Assembly: GCA_905178155.1 (NCBI GenBank)
Contig: CAJINV010000015.1
Coordinates: 1,336,088-1,400,087 of the forward strand
DNA length: 64,000 bases
Source: Amoebophrya sp. A120
Lineage: Eukaryota > Sar > Dinophyceae > Syndiniales > Amoebophryaceae
Direction: 5' to 3'
The notes under the pieces were generated by a model. That model was given only the letters and a program-made list of their open reading frames with translations. It had not been told where the DNA came from and did not search any database. The position numbers and the translations under genes are program-made. Positions 58,101 to 64,000 of the stretch are shown here, in pieces. Each line of letters opens with the position of its first letter. Positions within the stretch are counted from its first letter, which is position 1.

Positions 58101-60667
58101 CAATGGACCTGTGGTCGGAATACGATCCGAAGTACGAATATCCACAGGAAATTTATTCCCGTACACGTACGAAAGCAGTCTCTGCATGACAAAACTTGCC
58201 TTCAATCCTAGTCCAGCATAACAAGTTGGACTCTGCAACAAGGTAGCGAAGTTTGCCATGCATTTTGTACATCATGTGCAGGAAATTTACATTGCATAAC
58301 GAGCTGATTCTACCGGTGGATCACGCAATCACGTTCGTCGGGGAGGTTTTGGAAAAATCCGGGTTAGATACGGACGAGGACAGTATTCTGATTCAAAACG
58401 TCCCCACCCCAGAGTTGTCATGCCAATCTGCATGCCAAAAAATTTTCCCATGCGGAGCCACATGAGAGCCATTTTCTCGTCGTGTTTTGGAATTTGTGAT
58501 GCTGGAATCAGCATGATGCCCTAGATCTGTGATGCTTCGGAACTAGCTAAACAGGATTACACTACGAGGACAAACTTGTCATGCGAAACAACCAAAGGTG
58601 GCTGATTTGTCTAGCGGATTCCCATCTTGACTTTGGTGTGGGGACGTTTTTACTCAGGATAGACAGCAACTTAACCCTAGCGGAACGCCGCGTGAAGATG
58701 ATGCGGTCCTACGCGCTATCCTATGTAAAAACGATCCCACCCCAGAGTTGTCATGCAAATCTGCATGTTAAAACTGCTTCTCATGCGGAGCCCCATGAGA
58801 GGCATTTTTTATTCGTGTTTCGCAATTTGTCATGCTCCAATCGGCATGATGTGCTAGATCTGTGATGCTGCTGAACTAGCTAAACAGGATTACACTATGA
58901 GGCGAAATTTGTCATGCGGACCTCCGAAAACTGTGGGACTTGTGTTGCAGACTTCCCATCTTGACTATGGTGTGGGGATGTTTTTACATATGATACGCAT
59001 TGCAAGTTACGCCTGCTGGGGACACGCATTTCCTCTGGTGCTGCCAGGCGATATTGCGGAAGACGATTGTGCAAAATTCGCCGGAGTTGGCGCGGCAGTT
59101 GGAGGAGTTAGACACCGACACAAGCGGATATGCATTGCAAAAATGCCTGGGTCTGGAAACCTGTGATGGTAAAATGTGCATGATGAAAACACTTCCGAAT
59201 GCAGTCCGGCATGACAACTTCCTAAAACGCTTTCTCATAGGCAATCCGCATGAGAAACTGCGTTTTTGCATGACAAAAGAGCTGCGACTTTTGTTGGTCA
59301 TGCAATACAGATTTTCTAGCTAGGTATGGAAAGCTAGCATTACAAGTTCCAACCTTCCAGACCCAGACACTTTTACTATCCATAGTGGGTCGCTCATGAC
59401 GAAACAAGTCATCGAAATGCGGGAGCAACGAATCGCACAAACCGAGTCCACCGCCACGGAATTCGTGGCGAAGAAGAAGGTTTTCGGTCTCGAGCGCTAC
59501 GACGCCAGGCTCTCCATCGACATCATTATCCGCGGTATCCGGAAAGCGCGGGTCCGGCTGAGAAAACGGAAGCACGACCAGTGGCAGGCGGCGCTGCTGC
59601 GGTTGTTCACGAATATGGACGGACACGTGAAGAAGTGCGGATTGCTCGCTACCCGCACGATGTACAGCAAAACCGCGAACCGCCTACGGTACATCATCCT
59701 GCAGGACGCGAAGGTGTTCCAGGGGATCCCCACCGCGACGGTGATGGACGCCGTGCTGATGAGCTACGGAATCGACCGCTACAAATCCCTCGAAGACAAA
59801 ACAGCGAACCCGAAACTGAACCCGTCCGCGTTGCGAAAATGCCAATCTTTCGTCGGGGGCAACATCAGCCTGTTCTACTTTTACAACTGGCTCGACAAAC
59901 GGGTGGATCCCCCGCCAGACCCGGGTTTGCGGCGGATCACCGGGCCGCCACTAGAGGGGCGGGTGAACGCGAGAAGGGGGGACAGCGACGAGCGGAAGGT
60001 GCTGGAGACGTTGGACTTCGAAGACCCAGACCTGTTATTGTCCGCCGAGCAATACCTGAACCGGTACGACCGGTTTGGTATCCACTGCAAATATGTCTGG
60101 GTGTGGAAGAGCGAAAACTTATCATGCAGGTTTTCCATGACCCGTGAGGTCTGGAATGCGAGACCTAGCATGACAGACTCAATGAGGTCTTTGTCATGTC
60201 TATCCTGCATGAGAAACTCCCTCCCAACTTGGTTGACAGCGGACAGCTTTTGGCACTCATGCAACACAGATGTCTGCATGATTCGGATTGAGCATGACAA
60301 GTTCCAACCTTCCAGACCCAGACATATTTGCAATGCATATTTGGCAGGAGAAGAAGGGCCAGTCACGACGGCAGGAAAAGTCGCGCCGGTGGGCCGAAAC
60401 ACGACGTTATCGAAGTGGATACTAGCGAGAGATTGGACGCAGGTACTTACTCTTATTAAAAAGACGTTGTTCTTCTTCACATTGGAAATGTTTTGTGATC
60501 ATGTTTTGTGGTGCTTTTGTACAGCAATGAATCACATAGAATGTTTGTCATGCAAATCAATATTGATAAAAACACTAACACAGGCCTACGTCGCGGAGGC
60601 GCCCATTCCGACGAGGCTTCGAGTAGCGACTTCTACCAAGACGACAAATACCGAAGAAGACTTATGA
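37173..60667 (+). CDS. Predicted Kv-Cav fusion: potassium-channel module joined to four-domain calcium channel
   Basis: Seen: one continuous reading frame from the ATG at 37173 to TGA at 60665-60667, roughly 4,200 residues after removing 34 introners and about seven conventional introns. Order: N-terminal cytosolic part; a six-segment Kv module with filter TVGFGD; a ~435-residue cytosolic linker; four Cav-type domains. The four pore glutamates are in TLEGW, TGEDW, TTEGW and TGEAW. After these come an EF-hand-like loop (DTDTSGSLMTKQ) and a basic C-terminal region. Known: EEEE at the four pore loops marks Ca2+-selective Cav channels and T(V/I)G(Y/F)GD marks K+ channels, with both acting in membranes. 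The join is supported by in-frame exons through the whole linker, with no stop and no new start signal. Inference: one polypeptide with 30 membrane segments. Alternative: two transcripts, since an internal promoter or polyadenylation site cannot be excluded. Confidence 0.75.
37653..38717 (+). other. Kv-type potassium channel module of the fusion channel
   Basis: S1 VGDFFIIISIISVLV; S2 WLIIDGFIVAYFSVEFVMRF; S3 LNVCDFMAIVPYF; S4 LKIFRMARLIRLLMSMKIGR with Arg/Lys every third residue; S5 TALYILIFFIIVSGILLGAL. The pore helix SLWFTVVTKATVGFGD (filter codons 38593-38610) and S6 GGLFCMLSGILAISLPVAVLG with the PxA/V hinge complete it. No T1 tetramerisation domain was recognised upstream. The S5-pore loop is unusually long and contains several Cys. 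Confidence 0.88.
37908..38050 (+). other. Intron in Kv S3-S4 region, exact ends unsettled
   Basis: Coding for S3 (..VPYFA) stops at about 37907 and resumes at about 38051 (ICEFVQKISQH). GT at 37908 and AG at 38050 are present, but that pair leaves the phase off by one, so the true boundaries may be non-canonical. Confidence 0.5.
38718..38979 (+). mobile_element. Introner family A (subtype 1), forward
   Basis: Perfect TSD TTCCA (38713-38717, 38980-38984). Removal joins Kv S6 VLGNTF to QDLAQLQDAK. This is the first link between the Kv module and the linker. Confidence 0.92.
39092..39355 (-). mobile_element. Introner family A (subtype 1), reverse
   Basis: Perfect TSD TGTGC (39087-39091, 39356-39360). 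The interior is reverse complementary to the neighbouring 38718-38979 element. Removal joins SDQASSV to PPVDNTSTD. Confidence 0.92.
39785..40037. mobile_element. Introner family A (subtype 4)
   Basis: Perfect TSD GGTTT (39780-39784, 40038-40042). Removal joins RLGTGGL to PGLPNASST in the Kv-Cav linker. Confidence 0.92.
40656..40921. mobile_element. Introner family A (subtype 2)
   Basis: Perfect TSD ACAGC (40651-40655, 40922-40926). Removal joins GRITRYS to LRYTIIPIT, immediately before Cav domain I. Confidence 0.92.
41331..41740. mobile_element. Introner family A, enlarged, with internal duplication
   Basis: 410 bp instead of ~260. Family A cores at both ends; flanks ACCGT and ACGGT. Inside, GCAGAGGCTAAATCTGTTCT.. 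is tandemly repeated (41525-41545, 41555-41583) and a (TAC)n run lies near 41607. Removal joins NWLDFTV to VVSGLVDF in domain I S3. Confidence 0.87.
41801..42061. mobile_element. Introner family C
   Basis: Arms AAAAACGTCCCCACC / GGGACGTTTTTAAATAGGATA. Perfect TSD ACGAC (41796-41800, 42062-42066). Removal joins MTGDD to NSFIAVLRTF between S3 and S4 of domain I. Confidence 0.9.
42202..42480. mobile_element. Introner family C
   Basis: TATCCAGAGTGAAAACGTCT at the left; GGGAACGTTTTTTCACAGCATA at the right (22 bases read as two arms). Flanks TGGCA and TGGCG. Removal joins LGSAVA to LCVFINLIF in domain I S5. Confidence 0.87.
42813..43067. mobile_element. Introner family A (subtype 4)
   Basis: Perfect TSD TCAAC (42808-42812, 43068-43072). 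Removal joins LHPWFN to QNYEPAVGNN in the domain I extracellular loop. Confidence 0.92.
43117..43391. mobile_element. Introner family J
   Basis: TIRs TATCCTTCAGAACAGTACAC / GTGTACATTTCTGTAGGATA, unlike families A-D. Perfect TSD CCGGG (43112-43116, 43392-43396). Removal joins NNAHWPG to YTDKVMYQTL in frame. Confidence 0.9.
44344..44492. mobile_element. Introner family B (short)
   Basis: Same arms as the three copies in the STRIP-like gene (GCAAAAGTATCGTACTCGTA). Perfect TSD CCAGG (44339-44343, 44493-44497). Removal joins WDDTDQ to GPYRKKTDN. Confidence 0.9.
44541..44820. mobile_element. Introner family C
   Basis: Arms TATCCTGAGCAAAAACGTCC and GGGGACATTTTAACTTCGGA. Flanks GGCTT and GAGTT (imperfect). 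Removal joins TGWGL to GVKGNVYDLP before the domain I pore. Confidence 0.85.
44995..45158. mobile_element. Introner family E (single copy here)
   Basis: 164 bp, TIRs TATCACACAGAAAAAAG / CTTTTTTCTGTGTGATA. Perfect TSD CAGGA (44990-44994, 45159-45163). Removal joins MYMVQD to GVAPEGGAVF between the domain I filter and S6. Confidence 0.92.
45349..45826 (+). other. Conventional GT-AG intron in the fusion channel
   Basis: GTAAGT donor, CACCCAG acceptor, 478 bp, no introner arms. Joins KEEDPAA to APEKKEKKKK in the domain I-II linker. Confidence 0.85.
46079..46398. mobile_element. Introner family D
   Basis: Left arm TATCAAGAAGAAAATTTCCC; right arm GGGGGGAATTTTCCTTTTGA. Flanks GGTGA and AGTGA. It sits in the domain I-II linker. 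Confidence 0.85.
46473..46773. mobile_element. Introner family A (subtype 4-like), diverged
   Basis: GCCTGGGTCTGGAAGAG at the left and TTCCAGACCCAGATACATT at the right. Flanks GGTAA and GCTAA. A slightly longer, diverged copy in the domain I-II linker. Confidence 0.82.
46863..47079. mobile_element. Introner family I (single copy here)
   Basis: TIRs TATGACAGTGCACAACCCCC / GGGGGAGTTGTGCACTCCCA. TSD ACAGA (46858-46862, 47080-47084). Removal joins IISTTGQ to RLPNQKDPLR in frame. Confidence 0.85.
47916..48198. mobile_element. Introner family C
   Basis: Arms TATCCTGAGTAAAAATGTCC and GGGACATTTTTACTCAGGAT. Flanks CCCGT and CCTGT. It follows ..KKWGQNKRN in the domain I-II linker. Confidence 0.87.
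48243..48501. mobile_element. Introner family A (subtype 4)
   Basis: Perfect TSD GGACG (48238-48242, 48502-48506). The following exon encodes a charged coiled-coil stretch (REEDLRLQRQREDEQERARE). Confidence 0.92.
48732..48966. mobile_element. Introner family G (single copy here)
   Basis: TIRs with two tandem motifs, TATGGCGTTCTCAAATGTTA / TAACAGTTGAGAACGCCATA. Perfect TSD GAAAA (48727-48731, 48967-48971). Confidence 0.9.
49093..49404. mobile_element. Introner family D
   Basis: Arms TATCAAAAGGAAAAATCCCC and GGGGGGATTTTTCATTTTGA. Perfect TSD GCAGA (49088-49092, 49405-49409). Ends just before Cav domain II. Confidence 0.92.
49418..50390 (+). other. Cav domain II of the fusion channel
   Basis: S1 LQMFIMLVITFNVIILSL; S2 MNYVCTIIFLVEFVAAHLGL; S3 FDGFIVLASVAELV after splicing; S4 LRGLRLLRVFRLARKWKSL; S5 FTLLLCLMIAVFALMGQTFF. 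The pore is WAVTTILVMLTGEDW (filter Glu codon 50226-50228) and S6 IYFLLVVGVGSFLILNLFVA. After S6 a long charged II-III linker (to about 51690) contains repeated Lys/Glu segments. Confidence 0.92.
49674..49809 (+). other. Conventional GT-AG intron in domain II S3
   Basis: GTATGG donor, TATCAG acceptor. Joins SLIFDG to FIVLASVAE. No TIR or TSD. Confidence 0.85.
50968..51115. mobile_element. Introner family B-like
   Basis: TIRs TATGAAGTGCAAAAGTATTT / TGCTTTTGCAGTGCCATA. Flanks GAAGC and ACGGC. Removal joins DEMEKL to PWYKKYYKKYLA. Confidence 0.83.
51217..51603. mobile_element. Introner family H (387 bp, single copy here)
   Basis: Long TIRs (TCAGAGTTGAAATCGTCAAA and complement). Perfect TSD AGCTG (51212-51216, 51604-51608). 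An extra internal copy of the arm segment (GACAAATTATTTCAACTATG, 51478-51497) suggests a compound or rearranged element. Removal joins YEDDEL to SLGSTASSE. Confidence 0.9.
51741..52001. mobile_element. Introner family A (subtype 4)
   Basis: Perfect TSD CGACG (51736-51740, 52002-52006). Removal joins LLCIAT to SSLLMIV inside domain III S1. Confidence 0.92.
52191..52389 (+). other. Conventional GT-AG intron in domain III
   Basis: GTGTAAGT donor region and GAGCAG acceptor. Joins SKKKTVL to FAELQEDLERQK. The donor could also be GT at 52193, but that breaks the frame. Confidence 0.7.
52658..52981. mobile_element. Introner family D
   Basis: Arms TATCGAAAGGAAAAATCCCC and GGGGAGATTTTTCATTTTGA. Perfect TSD GAGGA (52653-52657, 52982-52986). 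Confidence 0.9.
54294..54608. mobile_element. Introner family D
   Basis: Arms TATCGCAAGGAAAAATCCCC and GGGGGGATTTTTCCTTTCAA. Perfect TSD CTATG (54289-54293, 54609-54613). Removal joins KDTPLC to VVNCAEVGN. Confidence 0.92.
54669..54930 (-). mobile_element. Introner family A (subtype 1), reverse
   Basis: Perfect TSD GAGGT (54664-54668, 54931-54935). Removal joins CVASEV to KQDEQTGVW in the domain III extracellular loop. Confidence 0.92.
55271..55532. mobile_element. Introner family A (subtype 2)
   Basis: TIRs TATCAAGTGTAAAAATG / ATTTTTACATTTGATA. Flanks CGGGA and CGTGA. Removal leads from RWWRVVPG into MGFDNILKAAF (pore helix). Confidence 0.87.
55576..55886. mobile_element. Introner family D
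   Basis: Arms TATCAAAAGGAAAAATCCCC and GGGGGATTTTTCCGTTTGAT. Perfect TSD CGTTG (55571-55575, 55887-55891). It interrupts the domain III pore; removal joins KAAFTL to FQVITTEGW. Confidence 0.93.
55996..56282. mobile_element. Introner family C
   Basis: ACAAACGTCCCC at the left with a run of C; GGGGACGTTTTTACGGAGGA at the right. Flanks TGGGT and TAGGT. Removal joins NIELWV to IFFWIYSLVG (S6). Confidence 0.86.
56330..56594. mobile_element. Introner family A (subtype 2), reverse
   Basis: Perfect TSD TTCCT (56325-56329, 56595-56599). The right end reads GATG instead of GATA. Removal joins LVGYFFL to ANVVIGVII within S6 of domain III. Confidence 0.92.
57309..57570. mobile_element. Introner family A (subtype 2)
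   Basis: Perfect TSD CCTTC (57304-57308, 57571-57575). Removal joins MLDSF to AAYGPSANF ahead of the domain IV pore. Confidence 0.92.
57691..57836 (+). other. Conventional GT-AG intron in domain IV
   Basis: GTAAAT donor, ATTAG acceptor, phase 1. Joins MADLAIH to TTEQFETQ. Its interior resembles that of the intron at about 58155-58298 (GCATGACAAAACT.. and AGCATGACAAGTTGGACTC..), so these two are related insertions that carry usable GT-AG ends. Confidence 0.8.
58155..58298 (+). other. Intron after domain IV S6, ends approximate
   Basis: Coding stops near QEIYS and resumes near HNELILPVDHA. GTACAC lies near 58160 and several AG candidates lie at 58270-58305. Interior similar to 57691-57836. 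Confidence 0.55.
58384..58661. mobile_element. Introner family C
   Basis: Left TATTCTGATTCAAAACGTCC, right GGGACGTTTTTACTCAGGAT. Perfect TSD GACAG (58379-58383, 58662-58666). Removal joins DTDED to SNLTLAERRV. Confidence 0.9.
58717..58994. mobile_element. Introner family C
   Basis: TATCCTATGTAAAAACGATC at the left and GTTTTTACATATGATA at the right. Flanks CGCGC and CGCAT. Removal joins MMRSYA to LQVTPAGDTH. Confidence 0.84.
59100..59430 (+). other. EF-hand-like loop in the channel C-terminus (split by an introner)
   Basis: After removing the element at 59129-59384 the loop reads DTDTSGSLMTKQ, preceded by ELARQLEEL. Acidic or hydroxyl residues occupy positions 1, 3, 5 and 7, Gly is at 6 and Leu at 8; position 12 is Gln rather than Glu. 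Known: Cav channels carry an EF-hand after domain IV. Ca2+ binding here is uncertain because of the Gln. Confidence 0.6.
59129..59384. mobile_element. Introner family A (diverged)
   Basis: TATGCATTGCAAAAATG at the left, TTTTACTATCCATA at the right; flanks GCGGA and GTGGG. Removal completes the EF-hand-like loop (TSG + SLMTKQ). Confidence 0.85.
60079..60339 (+). mobile_element. Introner family A (subtype 1), forward
   Basis: Perfect TSD TTTGG (60074-60078, 60340-60344). Lies near the 3' end of the channel gene, after NRYDRFG. Confidence 0.92.
60443..60583 (+). other. Conventional GT-AG intron, last in the channel gene
   Basis: GTACTT donor, ACACAG acceptor. Joins ARDWTQ to AYVAEAPIPT, after which the frame ends at 60667. 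Confidence 0.8.
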
Positions 60668-60780
60668 GAAGGGATGTTGAACTAGTGCGCAGTAGCATTT
60701 CACAGATGCGACCGCCACATCTACAGGTTGTAGTGTTGCAAAGGCATGAGGCAGTTTTTGAGTACTGCAGCCGGAGGTGG

Positions 60781-63700
60781 AGCAGCAATTAGGGGGTGGG
60801 CCCGCAATGAGGGGGGTGGGCCCGCAATCTGCGGATGCCAAAATTTGATGCAGACCGCATCAGAAACTGCTGATCTGCATCACTTTTCAGGTGATGCAGG
60901 GGGGGGTGGGCCCGCAATCTGCGGATGCCAAAATTTGATGCTGACCGCATCAGAAACTGCTGATCTGCATCACTTTTCAAGTGATGCAGATAGGGGGGTG
61001 GGCCCGCAATCTGGGGATGCCAAAATTTGATGCAGACCGCATGGGAAACTGCTGATCTGCATCACTTTTCAGGTGATGCAGGGGAGGGGGGTGGGCCCGC
61101 AATCTGCGGATGCCAAAATTTGATGCAGACCGCATCAGAAACTGCTGATCTGCATCACTTTTCAAGTGATGCAGATAGGGGGGTGGGCCCGCAATCTGGG
61201 GATGCCAAAATTTGATGCAGACCGCATGGGAAACTGCTGATCTGCATCACTTTTCAGGTGATGCAGGGGAGGGGGGTGGGCCCGCAATCTGCGGATGCCA
61301 AAATTTGATGCAGACCGCATCAGAAACTGCTGATCTGCATCACTTTTCAAGTGATGCAGATAGGGGGGTGGGCCCGCAATCTGGGGATGCCAAAATTTGA
61401 TGCAGACCGCATGGGAAACTGCTGATCTGCATCACTTTTCAGGTGATGCAGGGGAGGGGGGTGGGCCCGCAATCTGCGGATGCCAAAATTTGATGCAGAC
61501 CGCATCAGAAACTGCTGATCTGCATCACTTTTCAAGTGATGCAGATAGGGGGGTGGGCCCGCAATCTGGGGATGCCAAAATTTGATGCAGACCGCATGGG
61601 AAACTGCTGATCTGCATCACTTTTCAGGTGATGCAGGGGAGGGGGGTGGGCCCGCAATCTGCGGATGCCAAAATTTGATGCAGACCGCATCAGAAACTGC
61701 TGATCTGCATCACTTTTCAAGTGATGCAGATAGGGGGGTGGGCCCGCAATCTGGGGATGCCAAAATTTGATGCAGACCGCATGGGAAACTGCTGATCTGC
61801 ATCACTTTTCAGGTGATGCAGGGGAGGGGGGTGGGCCCGCAATCTGCGGATGCCAAAATTTGATGCAGACCGCATCAGAAACTGCTGATCTGCATCACTT
61901 TTCAAGTGATGCAGATAGGGGGGTGGGCCCGCAATCTGGGGATGCCAAAATTTGATGCAGACCGCATGGGAAACTGCTGATCTGCATCACTTTTCAGGTG
62001 ATGCAGGGGAGGGGGGTGGGCCCGCAATCTGCGGATGCCAAAATTTGATGCAGACCGCATCAGAAACTGCTGATCTGCATCACTTTTCAAGTGATGCAGA
62101 TAGGGGGGTGGGCCCGCAATCTGGGGATGCCAAAATTTGATGCAGACCGCATGGGAAACTGCTGATCTGCATCACTTTTCAGGTGATGCAGGGGAGGGGG
62201 GTGGGCCCGCAATCTGCGGATGCCAAAATTTGATGCAGACCGCATCAGAAACTGCTGATCTGCATCACTTTTCAAGTGATGCAGATAGGGGGGTGGGCCC
62301 GCAATCTGGGGATGCCAAAATTTGATGCAGACCGCATGGGAAACTGCTGATCTGCATCACTTTTCAGGTGATGCAGGGGAGGGGGGTGGGCCCGCAATCT
62401 GCGGATGCCAAAATTTGATGCAGACCGCATCAGAAACTGCTGATCTGCATCACTTTTCAAGTGATGCAGATAGGGGGGTGGGCCCGCAATCTGGGGATGC
62501 CAAAATTTGATGCAGACCGCATGGGAAACTGCTGATCTGCATCACTTTTCAGGTGATGCAGGGGAGGGGGGTGGGCCCGCAATCTGCGGATGCCAAAATT
62601 TGATGCAGACCGCATCAGAAACTGCTGATCTGCATCACTTTTCAAGTGATGCAGATAGGGGGGTGGGCCCGCAATCTGGGGATGCCAAAATTTGATGCAG
62701 ACCGCATGGGAAACTGCTGATCTGCATCACTTTTCAGGTGATGCAGGGGAGGGGGGTGGGCCCGCAATCTGCGGATGCCAAAATTTGATGCAGACCGCAT
62801 CAGAAACTGCTGATCTGCATCACTTTTCAAGTGATGCAGATAGGGGGGTGGGCCCGCAATCTGGGGATGCCAAAATTTGATGCAGACCGCATGGGAAACT
62901 GCTGATCTGCATCACTTTTCAGGTGATGCAGGGGAGGGGGGTGGGCCCGCAATCTGCGGATGCCAAAATTTGATGCAGACCGCATCAGAAACTGCTGATC
63001 TGCATCACTTTTCAAGTGATGCAGATAGGGGGGTGGGCCCGCAATCTGGGGATGCCAAAATTTGATGCAGACCGCATGGGAAACTGCTGATCTGCATCAC
63101 TTTTCAGGTGATGCAGGGGAGGGGGGTGGGCCCGCAATCTGCGGATGCCAAAATTTGATGCAGACCGCATCAGAAACTGCTGATCTGCATCACTTTTCAA
63201 GTGATGCAGATAGGGGGGTGGGCCCGCAATCTGGGGATGCCAAAATTTGATGCAGACCGCATGGGAAACTGCTGATCTGCATCACTTTTCAGGTGATGCA
63301 GGGGAGGGGGGTGGGCCCGCAATCTGCGGATGCCAAAATTTGATGCAGACCGCATCAGAAACTGCTGATCTGCATCACTTTTCAAGTGATGCAGATAGGG
63401 GGGTGGGCCCGCAATCTGGGGATGCCAAAATTTGATGCAGACCGCATGGGAAACTGCTGATCTGCATCACTTTTCAGGTGATGCAGGGGGGGGGGGTGGG
63501 CCCGCAATCTGCGGATGCCAAAATTGGATGCAGACCGCATCAGAAACTGCTGATCTGCGTCACTTTTCAAGTGATGCAGATAGGGGGGTGGGTCCGCAAT
63601 CTGGGGATGCCAAAATTTGATGCAGACCGCATGGGAAACTGCTGATCTGCATTACTTTTCAGGTGATGCAGGGCAGGGGGGTGGGCCCGCAATCTGCGGA

Positions 63701-63845
63701 TGCCAAAATTTGATGCAGACAGCATCAGAAACTGCTGATCTGCATCACTTTTCAGGTGATGCAGGGGGGGTTGGGCCCGCAATCTGCTGATGCCAAAATT
63801 TGATGCTGACCGCATCAGAAACTGCTGATCTGCATCACTTTTCAA
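60781..63845. repeat. Higher-order satellite: 185-bp dimer of ~92/93-bp units
   Basis: Two related monomers alternate. One has AATCTGCGGATGCC..GCATCAGAAACTGC and ends AAGTGATGCAGATA. The other has AATCTGGGGATGCC..GCATGGGAAACTGC and ends AGGTGATGCAGGGGA. The dimer repeats with a constant 185-bp period from about 61027 to 63432 (13 intervals) with essentially no differences. Edge copies (60781-61020 and 63480-63845) are more diverged. Each monomer contains a hairpin CTGCATCACTTTTC..GTGATGCAG. Short 62-codon frames on both strands simply follow the period. Confidence 0.95.
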
Positions 63846-63859
63846 GTTTTGACTTGATG

Positions 63860-64000
63860 CAGCCAGGTCCGTAGCCTACGGCCGTAGGCTACGGAAATGG
63901 CACCAAGACTTGATGCAGACAGCACGGTATGCTGCTGATCTGCATCAAGTTTTGACTTGATGCAGCCGGGTCCGTAGGCTACGGGCCGTAGCCTACGGCC
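63860..64000. repeat. Perfect palindromes at the right edge
   Basis: CCGTAGCCTACGG repeats in palindromic arrangement at about 63871-63894 and 63972-64000. They are separated by another TTGATGCAGACAGCA satellite-derived stretch with the inverted pair GCATCAAGTTTTGACTTGATGC. The structure runs off the window. Confidence 0.85.

Noticed and set aside
60781-63845. Regular repeats that could suggest a CRISPR array
   Set aside because: The whole unit is repeated with no variable spacers, the period is 185 bp with alternating monomers, and there are no cas genes. This is a satellite.
60789-63845. Dozens of 62-codon frames on both strands of the satellite
   Set aside because: They recur with the repeat period in both directions and show no coding signature; artefacts of repetition.

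Overview
The window looks like nuclear DNA of a eukaryote, most likely an alveolate. The best guess is a parasitic dinoflagellate close to Amoebophrya (Syndiniales). The reason is that every multi-exon host gene here is cut by short mobile introns. Each has terminal inverted repeats (TIRs) beginning TATC/TATG and ending GATA/CATA, and each is flanked by a duplicated ~5-bp target (TSD). Removing one element plus one TSD copy restores the reading frame. This matches the published 'introner elements' with non-canonical junctions of Amoebophrya; the species assignment is inference. No prokaryotic operon, tRNA, rRNA or CRISPR signal was seen.

Layout. 1-8.8 kb: minus-strand host genes. These are the start of a gene with a FAM13-like C-terminal region, a small membrane-anchored protein, a large STRIP/FAM40 (Far11)-like STRIPAK subunit gene broken by four introners, and an unrecognised coiled-coil protein with two introners. 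A block of degenerate 17-18-bp tandem repeats lies at 6.6-7.1 kb. 8.8-9.9 kb and 26.8-27.9 kb: two GC-rich islands without convincing genes. 10.5-26.5 kb: two complete, diverged tyrosine-recombinase (DIRS/PAT-like) retrotransposons lying head to head. Each carries recombinase, then an intron-containing Gag-like CCCH protein, then reverse transcriptase/RNase H, with split direct repeats in a permuted layout. 29.4-35.0 kb: a plus-strand gene for a ~1,670-residue Gln/Asn/Ser-rich protein with two introners. 37.2-60.7 kb: one very large plus-strand gene that reads as a single frame from a complete Kv-type potassium channel (TVGFGD filter) into a complete four-domain Cav-type channel (EEEE filter, EF-hand-like motif). 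It is interrupted by 34 introners of several families and about seven conventional introns. 60.8-63.9 kb: a higher-order satellite array (185-bp dimer of ~92/93-bp units), then large palindromes at the window end.

The most notable items are the predicted Kv-Cav fusion channel, the many unrelated introner families sharing the same termini and TSD length (suggesting a common mobilisation route), their apparent orientation-independent removal, and the recombinase-first retrotransposons with a conserved hairpin just after the gag stop. All splice calls rest on reading-frame continuity and family conservation; no transcript data were available.
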